Shown here: piece by piece, positions 24,401 to 36,800 of the stretch
Layout: every line of letters begins with the position of its first letter
Position numbering within the stretch: position 1 is the stretch's first letter
Assembly (NCBI RefSeq): GCF_905220415.1
Contig: NC_059542.1
Location: forward strand, 9,672,001 to 9,736,000
Reading direction: 5' to 3'
DNA from: Colias croceus
Lineage: Eukaryota; Arthropoda; Insecta; Lepidoptera; Pieridae
DNA: 64,000 nucleotides
The notes under the pieces: generated by a model
The model's database searches: none
What the model was told of the DNA's origin: nothing
What the model saw: the letters and a program-made list of their open reading frames with translations, nothing else
Position numbers and translations under genes: made by a program

Positions 24401-24808
24401 TTTAAAAACATAAACTTTACGAAGCCTGAACGTGAATGTTTTTCACAGTAGCAAAATTTTTATTTCTTTATACATCAAAACACCATCAAAAGGCCTTTAT
24501 AAGTAGATGTAACAATATGTACTTAATATATTTTTGTAACGTAGTTACTTTTACACATTTAACTTACCAATATTAGCGGGATATGGGACTTCACGACAAG
24601 CCGGATCCAAATTAATTAAATACGGTCGTGAGCCATTTATCACTTTACCAGCTAGTCGTCTGGTAAATGAAGTTTTCCCAGCACCAGCCATACCTATATA
24701 AAGATTGTTTAAAACCAAAATACAATGTAACAAACACAAACATTCAAAATAATAACAAAACTAACCTAAAATTATTAGGCATACTGGTTTCTTCGCTTCT
24801 TCTTCCAT
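18460..24808 (-). CDS. GPN1: GPN-loop GTPase 1
   Basis: GPN1 (XAB1) forms dimers with GPN3 and is needed for assembly and nuclear import of RNA polymerase II. Exons (- strand) are 24808-24766, 24693-24568, 24316-24149, 23992-23796, 21006-20815, 20539-20487, 19382-19294, 19044-18898 and 18542-18460; phases close to 365 residues (human about 374). Motifs: P-loop GMAGAGKTS (15-23), the signature GPN inside YGLGPNGGIVTAL (GPN 74-76), DTPGQIEVFTWSASG (G3, from 110), NKTD (177-180, split over an intron), SAHTGDGIDEFF, then a charged segment KADWLKMREEKLAEQKRKEE and an acidic Ser-rich tail. The first exon is tiny, as expected for a start just before the P-loop. Three introns carry inverted-repeat elements whose ends lie 18-19 nt from exons 4, 5 and 7. 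The gene is convergent with FLAD1. Confidence 0.97.
19402..20226. mobile_element. long-inverted-repeat element in GPN1 intron 6
   Basis: Arms of about 210 bp (19402-19612 and 20010-20226) are inverted and highly similar, with outer motif GGTAGCAACGTT, then GTCCGGGCTGTCTGGCTGGC and ATCTTATCTGCACAGGAAAA. The loop is AT-rich and non-coding. The outer end stops 19 nt from the exon 7 splice acceptor on the GPN1 strand, so the branch point of this intron probably lies in transposon sequence. Confidence 0.75.
21027..21600. mobile_element. pogo/Tigger-like MITE with TA target duplication, GPN1 intron 4
   Basis: The terminal inverted repeats CAGTGAAACCTGGTTAAGTG and CACTTAACCAAGTTTCACTG are flanked by TA on both sides (21025-21026, 21601-21602). 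Inside, 'CAGAGGT', 'TATAGAGGT' and 'ATACAGGT' recur many times in + orientation after CAGT/CTCA phrases. The CAGTGAAACC start and TA target are typical of Tc1/mariner-pogo elements. It has no transposase. The TA lies 18 nt from the GPN1 exon 5 acceptor. Confidence 0.75.
21870..22260. repeat. likely interspersed repeat with conserved 'CACCCCCTTATAACTCG' phrase
   Basis: The block contains ACGCGGCAGCGTGTCAAGCC, CCCCCTTATAACTCGAAAAC and AAATTTGGTACATATC, phrases of the style seen in RTE-like tails. It has no ORF. Assignment is tentative. Confidence 0.35.
22780..22875 (+). repeat. interspersed repeat family B, copy 1
   Basis: Shares 'GAGTAAAATTTCAAG', 'CGTCATGGCAATACCGT' and 'GGCGACGATT' with copies at 30803, 32291 and (inverted) 48489. 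It lies in GPN1 intron 4. Confidence 0.6.
23136..23776. repeat. near-perfect 640-bp palindrome (hairpin MITE) in GPN1 intron 4
   Basis: Arms 23136-23442 and 23472-23776 are inverted copies with only a few mismatches and one 4-nt indel, around a 29-nt loop. Matching blocks include TATCCCACCAAAAACATAAA, AAATGTGTGCCAAGTTCTGC and CCCCATAACTTGATGAGGCT. It is non-coding. The outer end is 19 nt from the exon 4 splice donor. Transcribed in the GPN1 pre-mRNA it would fold into about 300 bp of double-stranded RNA. Confidence 0.85.
24067..24112 (-). repeat. interspersed repeat family A, truncated copy
   Basis: Core CAATAGATTTTCTATTGTGT, then CTGTGGTTCCGGGGCCTGAG. It is one of four copies (also 30926, 40192, 47052). 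This one lies in GPN1 intron 3, about 36 nt from the exon 3 donor, and lacks the CCCCAAGCGGCC half. Confidence 0.65.
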
Positions 24809-25076
24809 AGCTTAATCAAATGAAATCCTCAATGGTAGAAAAGATATCTCAAATTTTAATTTTGCATGGATTTCAAATTATATGTTTTAATAAATATTAT
24901 ATTTACTAGAATATAAATTTGCGAATCAACATCACATCAACATTCAACATCGCAAATCGCAAACACGCAAACTTTGTTATTTTGACATATGACAAGTGGA
25001 ATGTGAGATCCTGAGCAGATCACAGATGATCAAAATATTTAATGTAATGTGTTACCAGTTACCACCCTAAATCCAA

Positions 25077-27299
25077 GCGCGGATCCAGGGGGGGGGTCAT
25101 GGGGTCATGACCCCCCCCTGGGCTAGGTCCACGACCTAAGTGGACCACTAATTAAATATTAACTTTTTAATTTAACAAAGTAATATTGTTCAACATGATG
25201 TTTTTATTAACTTTTGAAACATAAAAGTCTAGAACAATGAAATCAATTACAAACGGAAGAGAATGTAACAAAAATTAGAGGAAAAGTTATTTACGGTCGA
25301 TCTGGGGTTGGGATTTAAGGACAAAAAACAGGGTTTCTCGATTTAAAAAAAAAAACTACAACTGCGGAATAAAGTTAAATGCAGGTAAAGTTGTAGGTAA
25401 TTCAAATATTTTTTACAACTTTTGCTGTTAGGCACACTTTTCTCACAAAACCTCAAACATCAACATATATAGGTACCTATCCCAGTTCGTAGATAAGATA
25501 TAAAATAGCAAATTTTTTTTTTAAACAAGGCTAAAGTTTCTAAATCAGGTCAATTTATATGGTAAATAACAATAAAAAATACAAAAAATTTGGACAAAAA
25601 AACGGCCAAGTGCGAGTCGGACTCGCGCACAGAGGGCTCCGAACAAACTTATTTTTTTATTATGTCGTATCGTTTAATTTTGCTTTTAGCAATTTTTTCT
25701 TTATCTGTGCTATTAGACGTTGCCTTTAACCAAATTTCAAGACTCTGTTTTCTCGGGAAGTACTTACCTTTTAGGTTTTGATTCCCTTGCAATTAGTTGC
25801 GAGTTTCAGAATACCTATGCGGTTTTAATTGCTATGGAATCAAAATTTAAAACAACCATGCCCTGTGTTTCAATTTCATAAACACACTGTAAAAACACTA
25901 CAATAATTAACGTTATATTGACTTAGCGTTTTGGTTTAAAGTCCAAAAATCGACCTCAGTTCATGATTTTTTTGCAAAAAAAACCTGATTGTAAAATAAA
26001 CAAATTAAAACAACCATGCCCTTTATCATATTCGAAACTTTAATATACATTTTTTTTAGATATGTACATTAAGAATCTAAGAAGAAAAACGGTTATAACT
26101 AGAATTAATTTTCGGTTTTAAAAGGGAATTCTACCCGATTCAAGCCTTAAAGTTATTATAGGAATTTTTCCTTTTTCCCAGGAACGCGTATCAAGCTGAA
26201 ATTTATATCGTATACTTAAATCTTCAGTCCCTTGATGTTATGAAAAAAATAAAACTTATAAGCCAACGCAATCAAAAGATACAGCCATAAATGCTGAAAA
26301 TTTTCGCAAATTTCGACATTCGCAAGGAAATCAAAACCTACAGGGTGCTTCCCATGAACACAGACTCTTGAAATTTGATACAAAGTAACATCTTATAACA
26401 CAGATATAGGAGTAATTACGAAAAACATAAATTTTTAATAAATAATAACATTATAAAAAAAAATATTTTTAATAATTTTAAACTTACAACCTCTTTACTC
26501 ATGAACGTATACATGTACATGTACATGTATTGTGTACATGTATTTAATTGATATTAACATGAAATACTCAAGTCTATAATAGCTAAGCTGTATTAAAATC
26601 AAACTATGTCAACGCAATCAGAAGATACAGCTGACAATTTTCGCAAATTTCGACATTCGCAAGGTAATCAAAATTCAAAACCTACAGGGTTCTTCCTGTG
26701 AATTCACAATCTTGAAATTCGGTACGAAGCAACATCTTATAGCACAGATAGAGGAATAATAACAAAAAAAATAATAATAACATAATATGTATGACAAAAA
26801 TCTTTAATAACTTTAAAGTTTGTCTGTCTGTCAAGATCCTTTTTCTCAGGAACTTGAACGCGTGGATACCTCCACATTGAAATTTATTTCAAAAAGGTAC
26901 TTAAATCTAGGGTCCCTTCAAGCTGTGACAAAATCAAACTTATTACCCAACGCAATCGAAAGATACAGCCGTTTATGCTACAAATTATCGCAAATTTCGA
27001 CATTTGCAAGTGTCGCCAGGAATCAAAACCTACAGGGTTACTTCCCGTGAACACAGAATCTTGAAATTTTATAAATAATTTAGAAGGTTACGTCTTATAG
27101 CACTTACAAAAGGAAAAATTTGCAAAAAGCATAAATATAAAAAAATGTTTGTACGGAACTCATGATGCGCGAATCCGACTCGCACTTGGCTGTTTTTTTT
27201 TAAATCTAACTACGTATCAATTAAATTTATCAAAATATAGCTTTTGTAACTCGACTACGACTATATGACCCCCCCCTGGCACTAAAGCTGGATCCGCCC
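25077..27299. mobile_element. composite DNA element with GGATCCAG ends
   Basis: The outer inverted ends are CGCGGATCCAGGGGGG (25078) and its near-complement ending at 27298. Both have a run of G or C and GTCAT inside; the left end also folds on itself. The interior carries a second, nested element (25596-27200). It lies between GPN1 and the 3' end of INTS5 and has no transposase. Confidence 0.5.
25596..27200. mobile_element. nested element with GGCCAAGTGCGAGTCGGACT ends and internal repeats
   Basis: The left end GGCCAAGTGCGAGTCGGACT and the right end GCGAATCCGACTCGCACTTG are inverted repeats. Inside, a unit with CGCAATCAAAAGATACAGCC, TCGCAAATTTCGACATTCGC and AACCTACAGGG is repeated directly near 26260, 26610 and 26950. 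Another copy of the family is at 37735-38500. This is a common insect repeat; no coding region is seen. Confidence 0.6.
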
Positions 27300-27374
27300 T
27301 TGCCTAAATCAGGTGAAATTTTTGATGAAAAAGGAAAAAATCGGGTTAATCAGGTACCTTGGTATTTATATATT

Positions 27375-27605
27375 TTGGTAGGTTAAGCCCGTGGCTTCGC
27401 TCGCTTTCGAATTGTAAATCCAAAACAGATCTCGAAGTCACAATCAATACAAAAAATAAAATAGTAGAAGACTGTTGTCCGGTTTCATGCAAATATTACT
27501 ATTCAATTAATTTATTAATTTTATTTCTATTTTTCATTTTGGAGAATTTGATTTGAATTTTAAGCAACGCACATGCGATCACAGTCGCGGGCAATGCTAG
27601 TATGA
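27375..27605. repeat. retrotransposon tail fragment
   Basis: TAAGCCCGTGGCTTCGCTCG and later TCGCGGGCAATGCTAGTATG are the split end phrases of an RTE-like tail. It lies just downstream of INTS5. Confidence 0.4.
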
Positions 27606-27757
27606 AAATTGAAATACAACTGAATACAACTCAAAGTAGCTGAGTAAGTGAGTAGGCTGTTATGAAAAAATTAATTTCCATATATGATTCAACTTTAAAA
27701 TTTGTACATCAAGAAGAATAAATAAAACAAAATAGAAGTACTAATAATTACAGGCAC

Positions 27758-27763
27758 TTTATT
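27758..27763 (-). terminator. INTS5 polyadenylation signal
   Basis: AATAAA on the - strand, about 44 nt past the INTS5 stop codon. Confidence 0.6.
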
Positions 27764-27806
27764 ACTTAAACTACTAATTACAATATTTACAAAAGTGATA
27801 ACTTAA

Positions 27807-30800
27807 TTAAGCATCTTTTTCGAGATTTAAGAACATAATTGGATACATATGACCTAATTTTGATATTCTTTTTTGTATAATAATACGAAACGTATCCGTG
27901 TATGAGGTAGGAGGCTTGCACGTTGAGGGATCTCGCCAATGAAGACCTGTGAATAACAAAAATATAAATATTTAGTTTTCTATCCAATAACACTAATTCT
28001 AGAGTTGTAGACTGTAAGAATTGTAAAACTATTTAAAAAAATAGAGTAATCATTGTTATCTGTTATAGCTGATTTACACAGGGTCAGTAGACGAGTCAGT
28101 CGCGTCGTCGTGACTTTCTGTTTACATAGACTTCAAGCCTCTGTACTGACTTCAAATCTGTTTACACAGGGTTTTTTTTCGGGTCAGCACTGATTTGCCT
28201 CGAATTTGTAGTCAGTTACTGACCCTGTGTAAATCAGCACTTAAGATTATTTTATTTTACCGGGTTAAATAGGTATCATAAAACAAATAAAAATGTTTTA
28301 AGGCGACTACACCACCGAAACTAGCGCCCCCCCAACATTTTATTTTTTTACTCCTAAACCAGATCAAATTTAAAAAATCTAGCTCGGTACTTTGCTAGTA
28401 TATTACTTGTAGTATTTTTGGTATTACTTTTCATTATTTTGCATTCGGTAAATTAGGAGAACTTTTGATTACCGCCAAAAGTGGCCACTTTTGGCGGTAA
28501 TCAAAAGTTCTCTAGAATAATGAACAGTTAGAATAGTGAAAAGTAATACCAAAAATACTACAAGTAATATACTAGCAAAGTACCGAGCTAGATTTTTTAA
28601 ATTTGATCTGGTTAAGGAGTAAAAAAATAAAATGTTCGGTGGCGCTAGTTTCGGTGGTGTAGGCCTCTTTTATTTCTTTATGCATACCTGTGGCATCACA
28701 AGTAAATAATGCAGGCGACGGCACGTGATCCCTCGTGTAGTTCCATAAACAATCTCGCAATACTTGAACAAGCTAGAAAAAAAACAATCGTTTTACTCGA
28801 GGCTTCTTAACAATGTTACCCTTTAATATAAAACAAAATTTTCTTAGGCCAACATTCTTATAAAATTCTGTAATAAAATATCCTAACTAACCTCACTAGC
28901 TGTCAATTCTGGCGCCAATTCCAACATGTGACTCAGTGGATGTGGCAACAATTGTCCAAGTGTCATTATTGACAGCAGTTCTGTCAGCGCGGACAATTCG
29001 CGCGCCAACTCCGGTGATTGTGTGTGCCGATCTGAAAACGAATTGGGTTTAAACCATGGGAAATGAAATTTGAAAATTATAAGTGATTTTTTACTTCTCT
29101 CATAATTTTTAAGTATATTATTTTAAAATACGTAATGTTTCTATTTATCCAGACATACACATGTGTGGATAAATAAACACAGCAGGAAAGAATTTGAATT
29201 TCTACCAACGAAAAAGGGAAGATTGTCAACCAGTCACTTTCCTATCCCTGCCGGTAAGACCTAGATGGATGATGTCGGGAAAGTGTCGGGAATTCTTATA
29301 TATGTAAAAAATCGTATTTCCTCCAACGAAAAAGAGAGGATAATCGAGTAATCGTCCAGTCACATTTTTCAAGATCCTAAAAAATGTGTTGCAAGTTGCA
29401 ACACACAACACTCACCCAAGTGCGCCCGCAGCCTGTGCAGCAGCGTGGCGGCCGAGGCCCGCAGCAGCGCGGACGACAGGCACAGCGCGGGCCGCGCCAG
29501 CGCCACGCGCCGCAACGCAGCGCGCGCCACCGCGCACCGCTCCACCGCGCCGCGCATGTACAGCTCGCGCTCTATGCTCACTTGCTGTTTGTACCGAATT
29601 TATTTAATTAAGCAATATACAATATGACTTAATTCTGAGACTTCTGAGACTTACAAAGACTCATTTCGTCTTTTTACACTTATTAAAAACTAGCTTCCGC
29701 CCGTGACTCCGTCCGCGCGGATGTCGGTCTTCGCGTGGATGTTTTATTTCTCCATTTTGAGTAACTCTGACAATGTCATCTTATAAATATCTATCGGACC
29801 CAAATACGGCTATGCCTATAATAATACGCAACGTGTGTTCGCGGTTCTACAGAACAACATCTATGGATAAAACTGAAAAATTAAGATCATTTTTTTTCTA
29901 CGTATTTTTCTAAATCTTTTTTTACGCCCAGGATAATAAGTTATAATTATACCAAGTTTCATTGAAATCGAACCGTTAGTTTTCACGTGATGTCTTCACA
30001 TACAGACAGACAGACAGACAAAAAACAACATCTTTCAACGATTTCTTATTACGTCTCTATACATACCTTAGTAAAATCTTCATCAGGCCACGGTAAACCG
30101 TTGTACATCACATCTGGCGACACTAACTCCACTAGCAGTAAGGAAACTGACGTTGCTCCTTCAACAATGCCGCTGTTGCCATCCTAATGAAAAAAAAATT
30201 CGTATTGTTACACTTCTTGTATAAGTTATACTTTGAATTATTGTAGTTATGCTTTACACGATAAGATCTCATTACAGTTAAATTTCGTCATTACTGAGTT
30301 TAGAATAAAATGTTTTGGAGGTTCCTGTAAAGTGTAAAGCATTTGGGGTGTGTGTCAATCATCATTGTAGAGTAGCGCTTCTGCCCCATTTGGAGACCCA
30401 AATAATAAAAGCTAAAATAATACAAGTATGTCCCTATAATCATTATTATCAATTAACTGTTGCCTAACAAATTTTCTGTTTGGTCCTTCGAGCCTTTCGT
30501 ACCCTATACGGGCTTTACATAAGCCACAGCTTGTAACAAGTATTAAAGAAGCCTGTTCTAACCCAGACATTATATTATATCTATGCGTCTAAATTCATTA
30601 ATAACGTTACATACCATACAAGACATCAAAGCGCCCATCAAGAGTTCATTATTAGTAGTCAATATTGGTGGTATTTCGTTGTCATCTTGACTGCCTTGCT
30701 TCCTCACACCCTTGCCTATTATACCAGCATGGAATACTGATGTGTGGCTTTGAGTTAATTGTGTTATTGGACCCTGGATAAAATAAATAATACATTTTAT

Positions 30801-33800
30801 ACGCGTTGAGAGTAAAATTTCAAGGTCACGTCATGGCAATACCGTCACGTGATGGAGTTAAGGCGACGATATTGGTATCTTTGAATCTTTCTAGAGAAAT
30901 TTCACTTCAGACACGCTCTTTTTTGTTAACTCATTGAGCCCCAAGCGGCCCGATCGGTCCACGACACAATAGATTTTCTATTGTGTCTGTGATTCCGGGG
31001 CCTTATTAATGGCTGGCACTGTGATTTGATGACGAGACACATGAAATTATTTATTGCACTCTACCCACATTTGTAAAAGAATTACATATTAAATTTGAAC
31101 AGTACATACGTGAAAAAAAAAAAAATTATTAACATTGTAAAACTTGAAGGCCTATATAAATGGAAACCCTAATTATCTTGGAGAGGTTACAAGTAACATA
31201 ATACAATAACTAAATAAAAGTAAAAAAATATCTAATTCAACAATAAAAAACTCAAAAGAGTCCTATACATACGAAACTGCATTAGTTTAGAATCTTTAGA
31301 TAGATTATATATCGCCCGTATAAAAAGGACCTTCTTACTGTAATAAAAAAATCTGTTACTTTAAAATGAACAATACTCACATGCTTCTGATTCATATAAA
31401 TCAGCAGATCATCATTGCTCCACTCCTTCGAAGCGGCCAATAGATTCGGTATAACAGGTTTACTGCCGAAAATCCTGTCTTCCCTGAACATGGCAGTCTC
31501 TAAGAGATCCCGTAACGCGATCGCACGAGCTAGCTTGCTGTGAATACAGAGCTTCCGGAGTAACCGACTGGCGGACTGAACGCCGCGGAGTTTAGCCATT
31601 AGGTCTGAAATTTTATTTTTGTGTAAACAATATTGTGATAATATGGTAGGTAGAATTGTGTGTGTGAATTTTAGTATGATTATTTGTCTGGAAGGAGATA
31701 TTGATATTCGGATTGTAAAATAAATGCATTTTTAAGAAAAAGAGGAGAAAAAATAACTAAAATATGGAGAATTAAAATACATAAACAAATAAGAAACCCG
31801 AATTTTCATAATCATATTTCTGTTTTTAGTAAGTTGAAAAACAAAAGAAATGTCGATGAAACATAAAAAAACTGTATATTTAATAAAAACAATTAGTATC
31901 TTATTTTTAAAAAATGACAAATAAGTCTGGTCTTTGTTATATGTATTTATGTATTTTCAATGTAATAAAGTATAATATATAAAATAAATAAATACGGTAT
32001 CTTTACACATTCGAGTAGTTCTAAATTAGAGTATACTTAAATCTTACCTTTTTCGTGTAAACATCTGAAAAAGTATTTAACTACTGCCTGAACAACTTTT
32101 AGAATGACTTCAACACTAGGAGGAGGAGATTTCGTTCCAGATAGATCGACTTTATCTAATACCTGAAATTTACTATACATTATTAATGGGAAACCTTTAA
32201 TTCAACCTTTGAGATTTGTTTATTTTAATAAAAGGTAATTACACTAACTCTATATAAATCAAATGACTATTTTGAAGTGACACTTTTTTAGGCGCGTTGA
32301 GAATAAAATATCAAGGTCGCGTCATGGCAATGCTGTCACGTCATGGAATAACGCGATGATTTTGGTATATTTGAATCTTGCAAAAGAAGTTTCACTTCTG
32401 ACACATGTGCTTGGCACATACGCTTTAAAAATACTTTTTTCTAGGATTTTTCTAAATATTAACCTAGTAATATAGATGAGTAATCGGATTTCAGCTCTTG
32501 GAGGTTCATTTTTTGTATTTTTTTTTACCTGCGCAATAGCATGACAAGTGGGCATTTCATACAATGTTGCCATAGTGCACGGCGTGCGCGCACGCAGCAA
32601 CGACGCGTAGTGTTGCAACGCGTCACCGATGCGGTACAAATTCGCTTCAACCGCGCGGCATATACTGCGTGTGCGCAACACTGACACGCGGTTTGAGTTC
32701 TCCCACCTGTGTGAAAGTATAGGAAAAATTTTCATAGTGGGCACAATACATTTGAATAGTGTAAATTTGGTGTAAAAAAAGGTTTTTGGTTACATATGAA
32801 TAAAGTTCGTTCACTTTACGAGACGAAAATTGCAAAATTGAGCATGTTCAATCATTGTTTTCACCTTTTTTTCCGTCATTTACACTTTAGTAAAGGTGAA
32901 ATAAAATTATGGTCAATGTCAAAATTAAGGAGTTTCAATTTTTTTCTAAAGTTAAAACAAATACATTGTGAACATAAAAATAAAAATAATTAATATTCTC
33001 GATACATATACGAACCTCAACAATTTAGTGATATTCAAACAAATATGATGCATATACGTTTTCTGGTCGATCGACATTTCGTGTTCGTTCACAACAAAAC
33101 ATTTCTTAATCTGTTCGTCAGAGAGCATAGAATCCCGTAACGCATATTCCACTCCTGTTTTGATGAAATTCTGGTATCTTTCCGTATCCATATTTAGATC
33201 CGTGGAATCGTTTGGTGTGTGCATTGTTATAGTACCAGATATTATACGAACAAGGAGCGATAATGTTGTGTCGTTTCGTGAATATTGGAGAAGGTAACTG
33301 ATTGTGGTGACGAATTCGGATGGTTGAATGTAACCTAAAAGAATTAACTCGGTTTGTATTGAGAGCAAATTAAAAAAAAATCTAGTATAAAATATTATCT
33401 TTAATCTGTTTATGTGGACCTAGTACAGTACCCTGTAGAACACCAAGATTATAAACATTGCATTATAAAGTAATCACTTAATAAATATTTGAAATAACAT
33501 TTTTAATTTTCTTACAAGTACAAAGGTATGATGTGTATGATTGAATACAGTCTCTAAAAATTATAATACAATCCATTTTTCAGCCATAGTTAATTAATAA
33601 AAGGCTTATATAAAATCATTCTTCAATACTTACAGACTAAAATGAGTATTCTAGCTATAGAATACTGTTCCAACTGATTTCCCACTAAAAGCTTTTCTCT
33701 TACAATATTTATTTCCTCTGCAGTACTTGTTAATAGTGGAATTGGGCGTTCAGGAGACATTACTTCAAATTCTAGTTTTTGTAAAAGGTATTCTAAAAAC

Positions 33801-36800
33801 ATAATATTGTATAAGTGTCACATTATAATAAAAAAATACAACTTGATTTAAAAATATTTTTCTTTCTGAAACTACAGGTAAGTAGATTATTTTAAAATTT
33901 CTATATTATTTTAGGGTACACCAATGCTTATAATATTGAAATCCTGATTTAAATAAAAAAAAATTAAGGATTTGCCATTCATTGATTTAGACAATTTTAC
34001 AATTGCGTTGCTTAACACTTTAATACGCGTTTTCGTTTAAATTCCATTACAATTTAATCATTCAATTCAATTTACAACAATTCCCGGTTTATCTCAATTA
34101 AACAATATTACTTATTTTAATTAAAAGAAACTAAAATCTCACCCAACAAGTGCCTACAAAACAGATTAGTCTGCGCATATTTCAACAGCATCATAAAGCA
34201 GTGTACATCTGTACGTAACAACAAAGTCACCAATGACGCTGGCCCGACCCCCTCCCATGAACCACTGTGACGGTAAATTGAGCATATTGTATATAGTCTA
34301 TCCATTACTGCGTCTGTCACTGAAAAAAATTTTTTTTTTTTTGTATTTTGTGTTTTGTGTCATTTTTATCTATTTATGTTATTTTCCAACAGCAATAAAA
34401 AATCTTATTTATCAAACCAAACATTAATATTGATATAGATACATTATAGATTAAAGATTAACATAGATATTAAAGGTATGTATAACCAAAATTGTCTCCT
34501 TATAGTATGTAGTTCAAAAGCAATCATAAATTCGTAAGGCTGTTATATACATATGTAAACTCTTCTATGAATTTCTAATTACTATTTTTCATTAATTATA
34601 TTATATTCTATGTGTACATTCAACATTTGAAGAAAAAAAAATATTTTTTGTTACTCAAATATATACTCACAAGTTGTTTCTATGTCCTGAATAAGAGCTT
34701 TTAGTACAATATCAGACTTTGAAGCCAGATTTAATAAGTATGGGATCACATCTCTCTTTTTATCTGATTTTGGGTCTTCTTTTATTGCTTCCTGAAAATT
34801 TTTAAATGAAATAAATAAAGAGAATATATTACATTAAATATCTATAATAATTAATTAGTGTTTGTTGTTAGTTAATAACGGACAAAAATAATTGCAGACT
34901 TTTTTATATGCTATTGCATGATCTTATGCATTGTTTTATTAACCCCTCAGCTGTCGCGGCGCGCCGCCTCAAAAAGGTGCTGTCTGTCGGGCAAATTCGA
35001 GCTTTCGGCGCTGATTTGCCGATTTTTTTCGATATTAAAATTTGTGATATAAACTTTAACCTGTGAGACTCTTGTAAATTTTAATGCTAACTAGATAACC
35101 AAACTTTATATTAGTTACCTTACTTACTCCCTGGCATGCGTATTTTACTTATTAGAAGCATTTTTTCCCACACATTTTGAATAAATGTTACATTGTAAAG
35201 AAAAATACTCATAAAAAAATAATATCAAGGTATTTTAGATTTTTATTTTTGTATTTTCATACTAGAATAGACAATCTTTTGAGTGAATATAACAAAAACA
35301 TAGGTTTATTTAATAAAAATTCGAGAAAGTTGATTATGATTATCATCGTTTACGCATGAGCATAAGCGGGCGCGATCTCCAATCATGTTCATACAAATAC
35401 AGACTTTACAGGGTGCTCCAAAATGACAACATTTCAAAATTTTTTGCTACTTGTTTTTATTTTTATTTTAATCAAAACTAGATAAAAACTAACAGTAATT
35501 TTTACTTTTTGGAAATATTTAGGTTTTTATTAATGTTTAAAAACCGTCTTATTCCTAAATGACGTTATTCTTATAGTGGGCTTTGTTCTAACGTCTGTAT
35601 GTATAACGTCTCCACATGTCTAATTTATTTTCTCTTAAAATTTGCATTTAAGAAAATATTTTTTGTGGTAACAATAGCATTATGAAGAAATGTTTTTTTT
35701 TCTTTCATGCTCTTAATTATTATCTATTCTATACATATAATAAATCTGTAGAAGGGTCAATTCTGTACATTGAAAATATTGAAAATATAAATAGCAGGGG
35801 GTGTTACTGGATCGATACCAAGACCAAATATGTGATTAAAAAAATTATTGTCTGTCTGTCTGTCTGTATGTGAAGGCATCACGTGAAAACTAAGGTTTCG
35901 GTTTCGATGAAACTTGGTATAATTATACCTTATTATCCTGGGCGTAAAATAGGATACTTTTTATCCCGGAAAAATACGTAGAAAAAAATCTTAATTTTTT
36001 CCGTGCGGACGGAGTCGCGGGCGGAAGCTAGTAATCGTATAATATGAAATGTTGTCCAACTACAAATCGAAAGGCACTGTATCCATTCAGAAAAATGTCT
36101 AAGCTGTACAAATGTGAAATCTACATTTAATTATACCATAACTTAATTATAAACCGTTACATTTAATTTATAAATCAAAAATTTACGGAAATTTGAGTTT
36201 GAAACATTTTTTATAAAATACAGCTTATGTAAAGGATAAAAATCAATAAACTTAAAGATACAGAATAAATAAACAATTACATATAAATGATATAATACAT
36301 CTAAATGTTATACTTATCATTCTAAAAATCAACAAATAATAGGAATCAGAAAACATACTAAATGAAAATCATTATATTATGTCCCTAGTTGTATAGAAGA
36401 AAGAATCGTATCATATTATTGTTTTATTAAAAAAATGAACGTTATGCCTTAATAAAATTAACGCTCCCAATCCTATTTATGCATATAACTTAGCCACGCG
36501 TTACTCAAATAATTTTGTCCGTGGGCTAAATTAGCTTATGAGTAAATAAATAGTACAGAGATTCTTAAAAAAATATCAATCATCTAACGGATTGAAATAA
36601 TTGGTAAGTACTTAAATAAATTTTATTTAACTGATAGCACTATAAAAAATTGTTATGAAGCTTTGTGTCTGTACTATTTATATACTCATGTGGTTGTAAT
36701 GTGTGATGTTGACGCTAACATTGGCCAATTAATAGGAATATTTGCAACTTAGCACAAATAACGTCGAACAGAACGAACTTCTGTTCATTATTTCTTGTAA

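Noticed and set aside
29369..29627. Several overlapping Arg/Ala-rich ORFs on the + strand
   Set aside because: Shadows of the GC-rich INTS5 exon 14 on the other strand.
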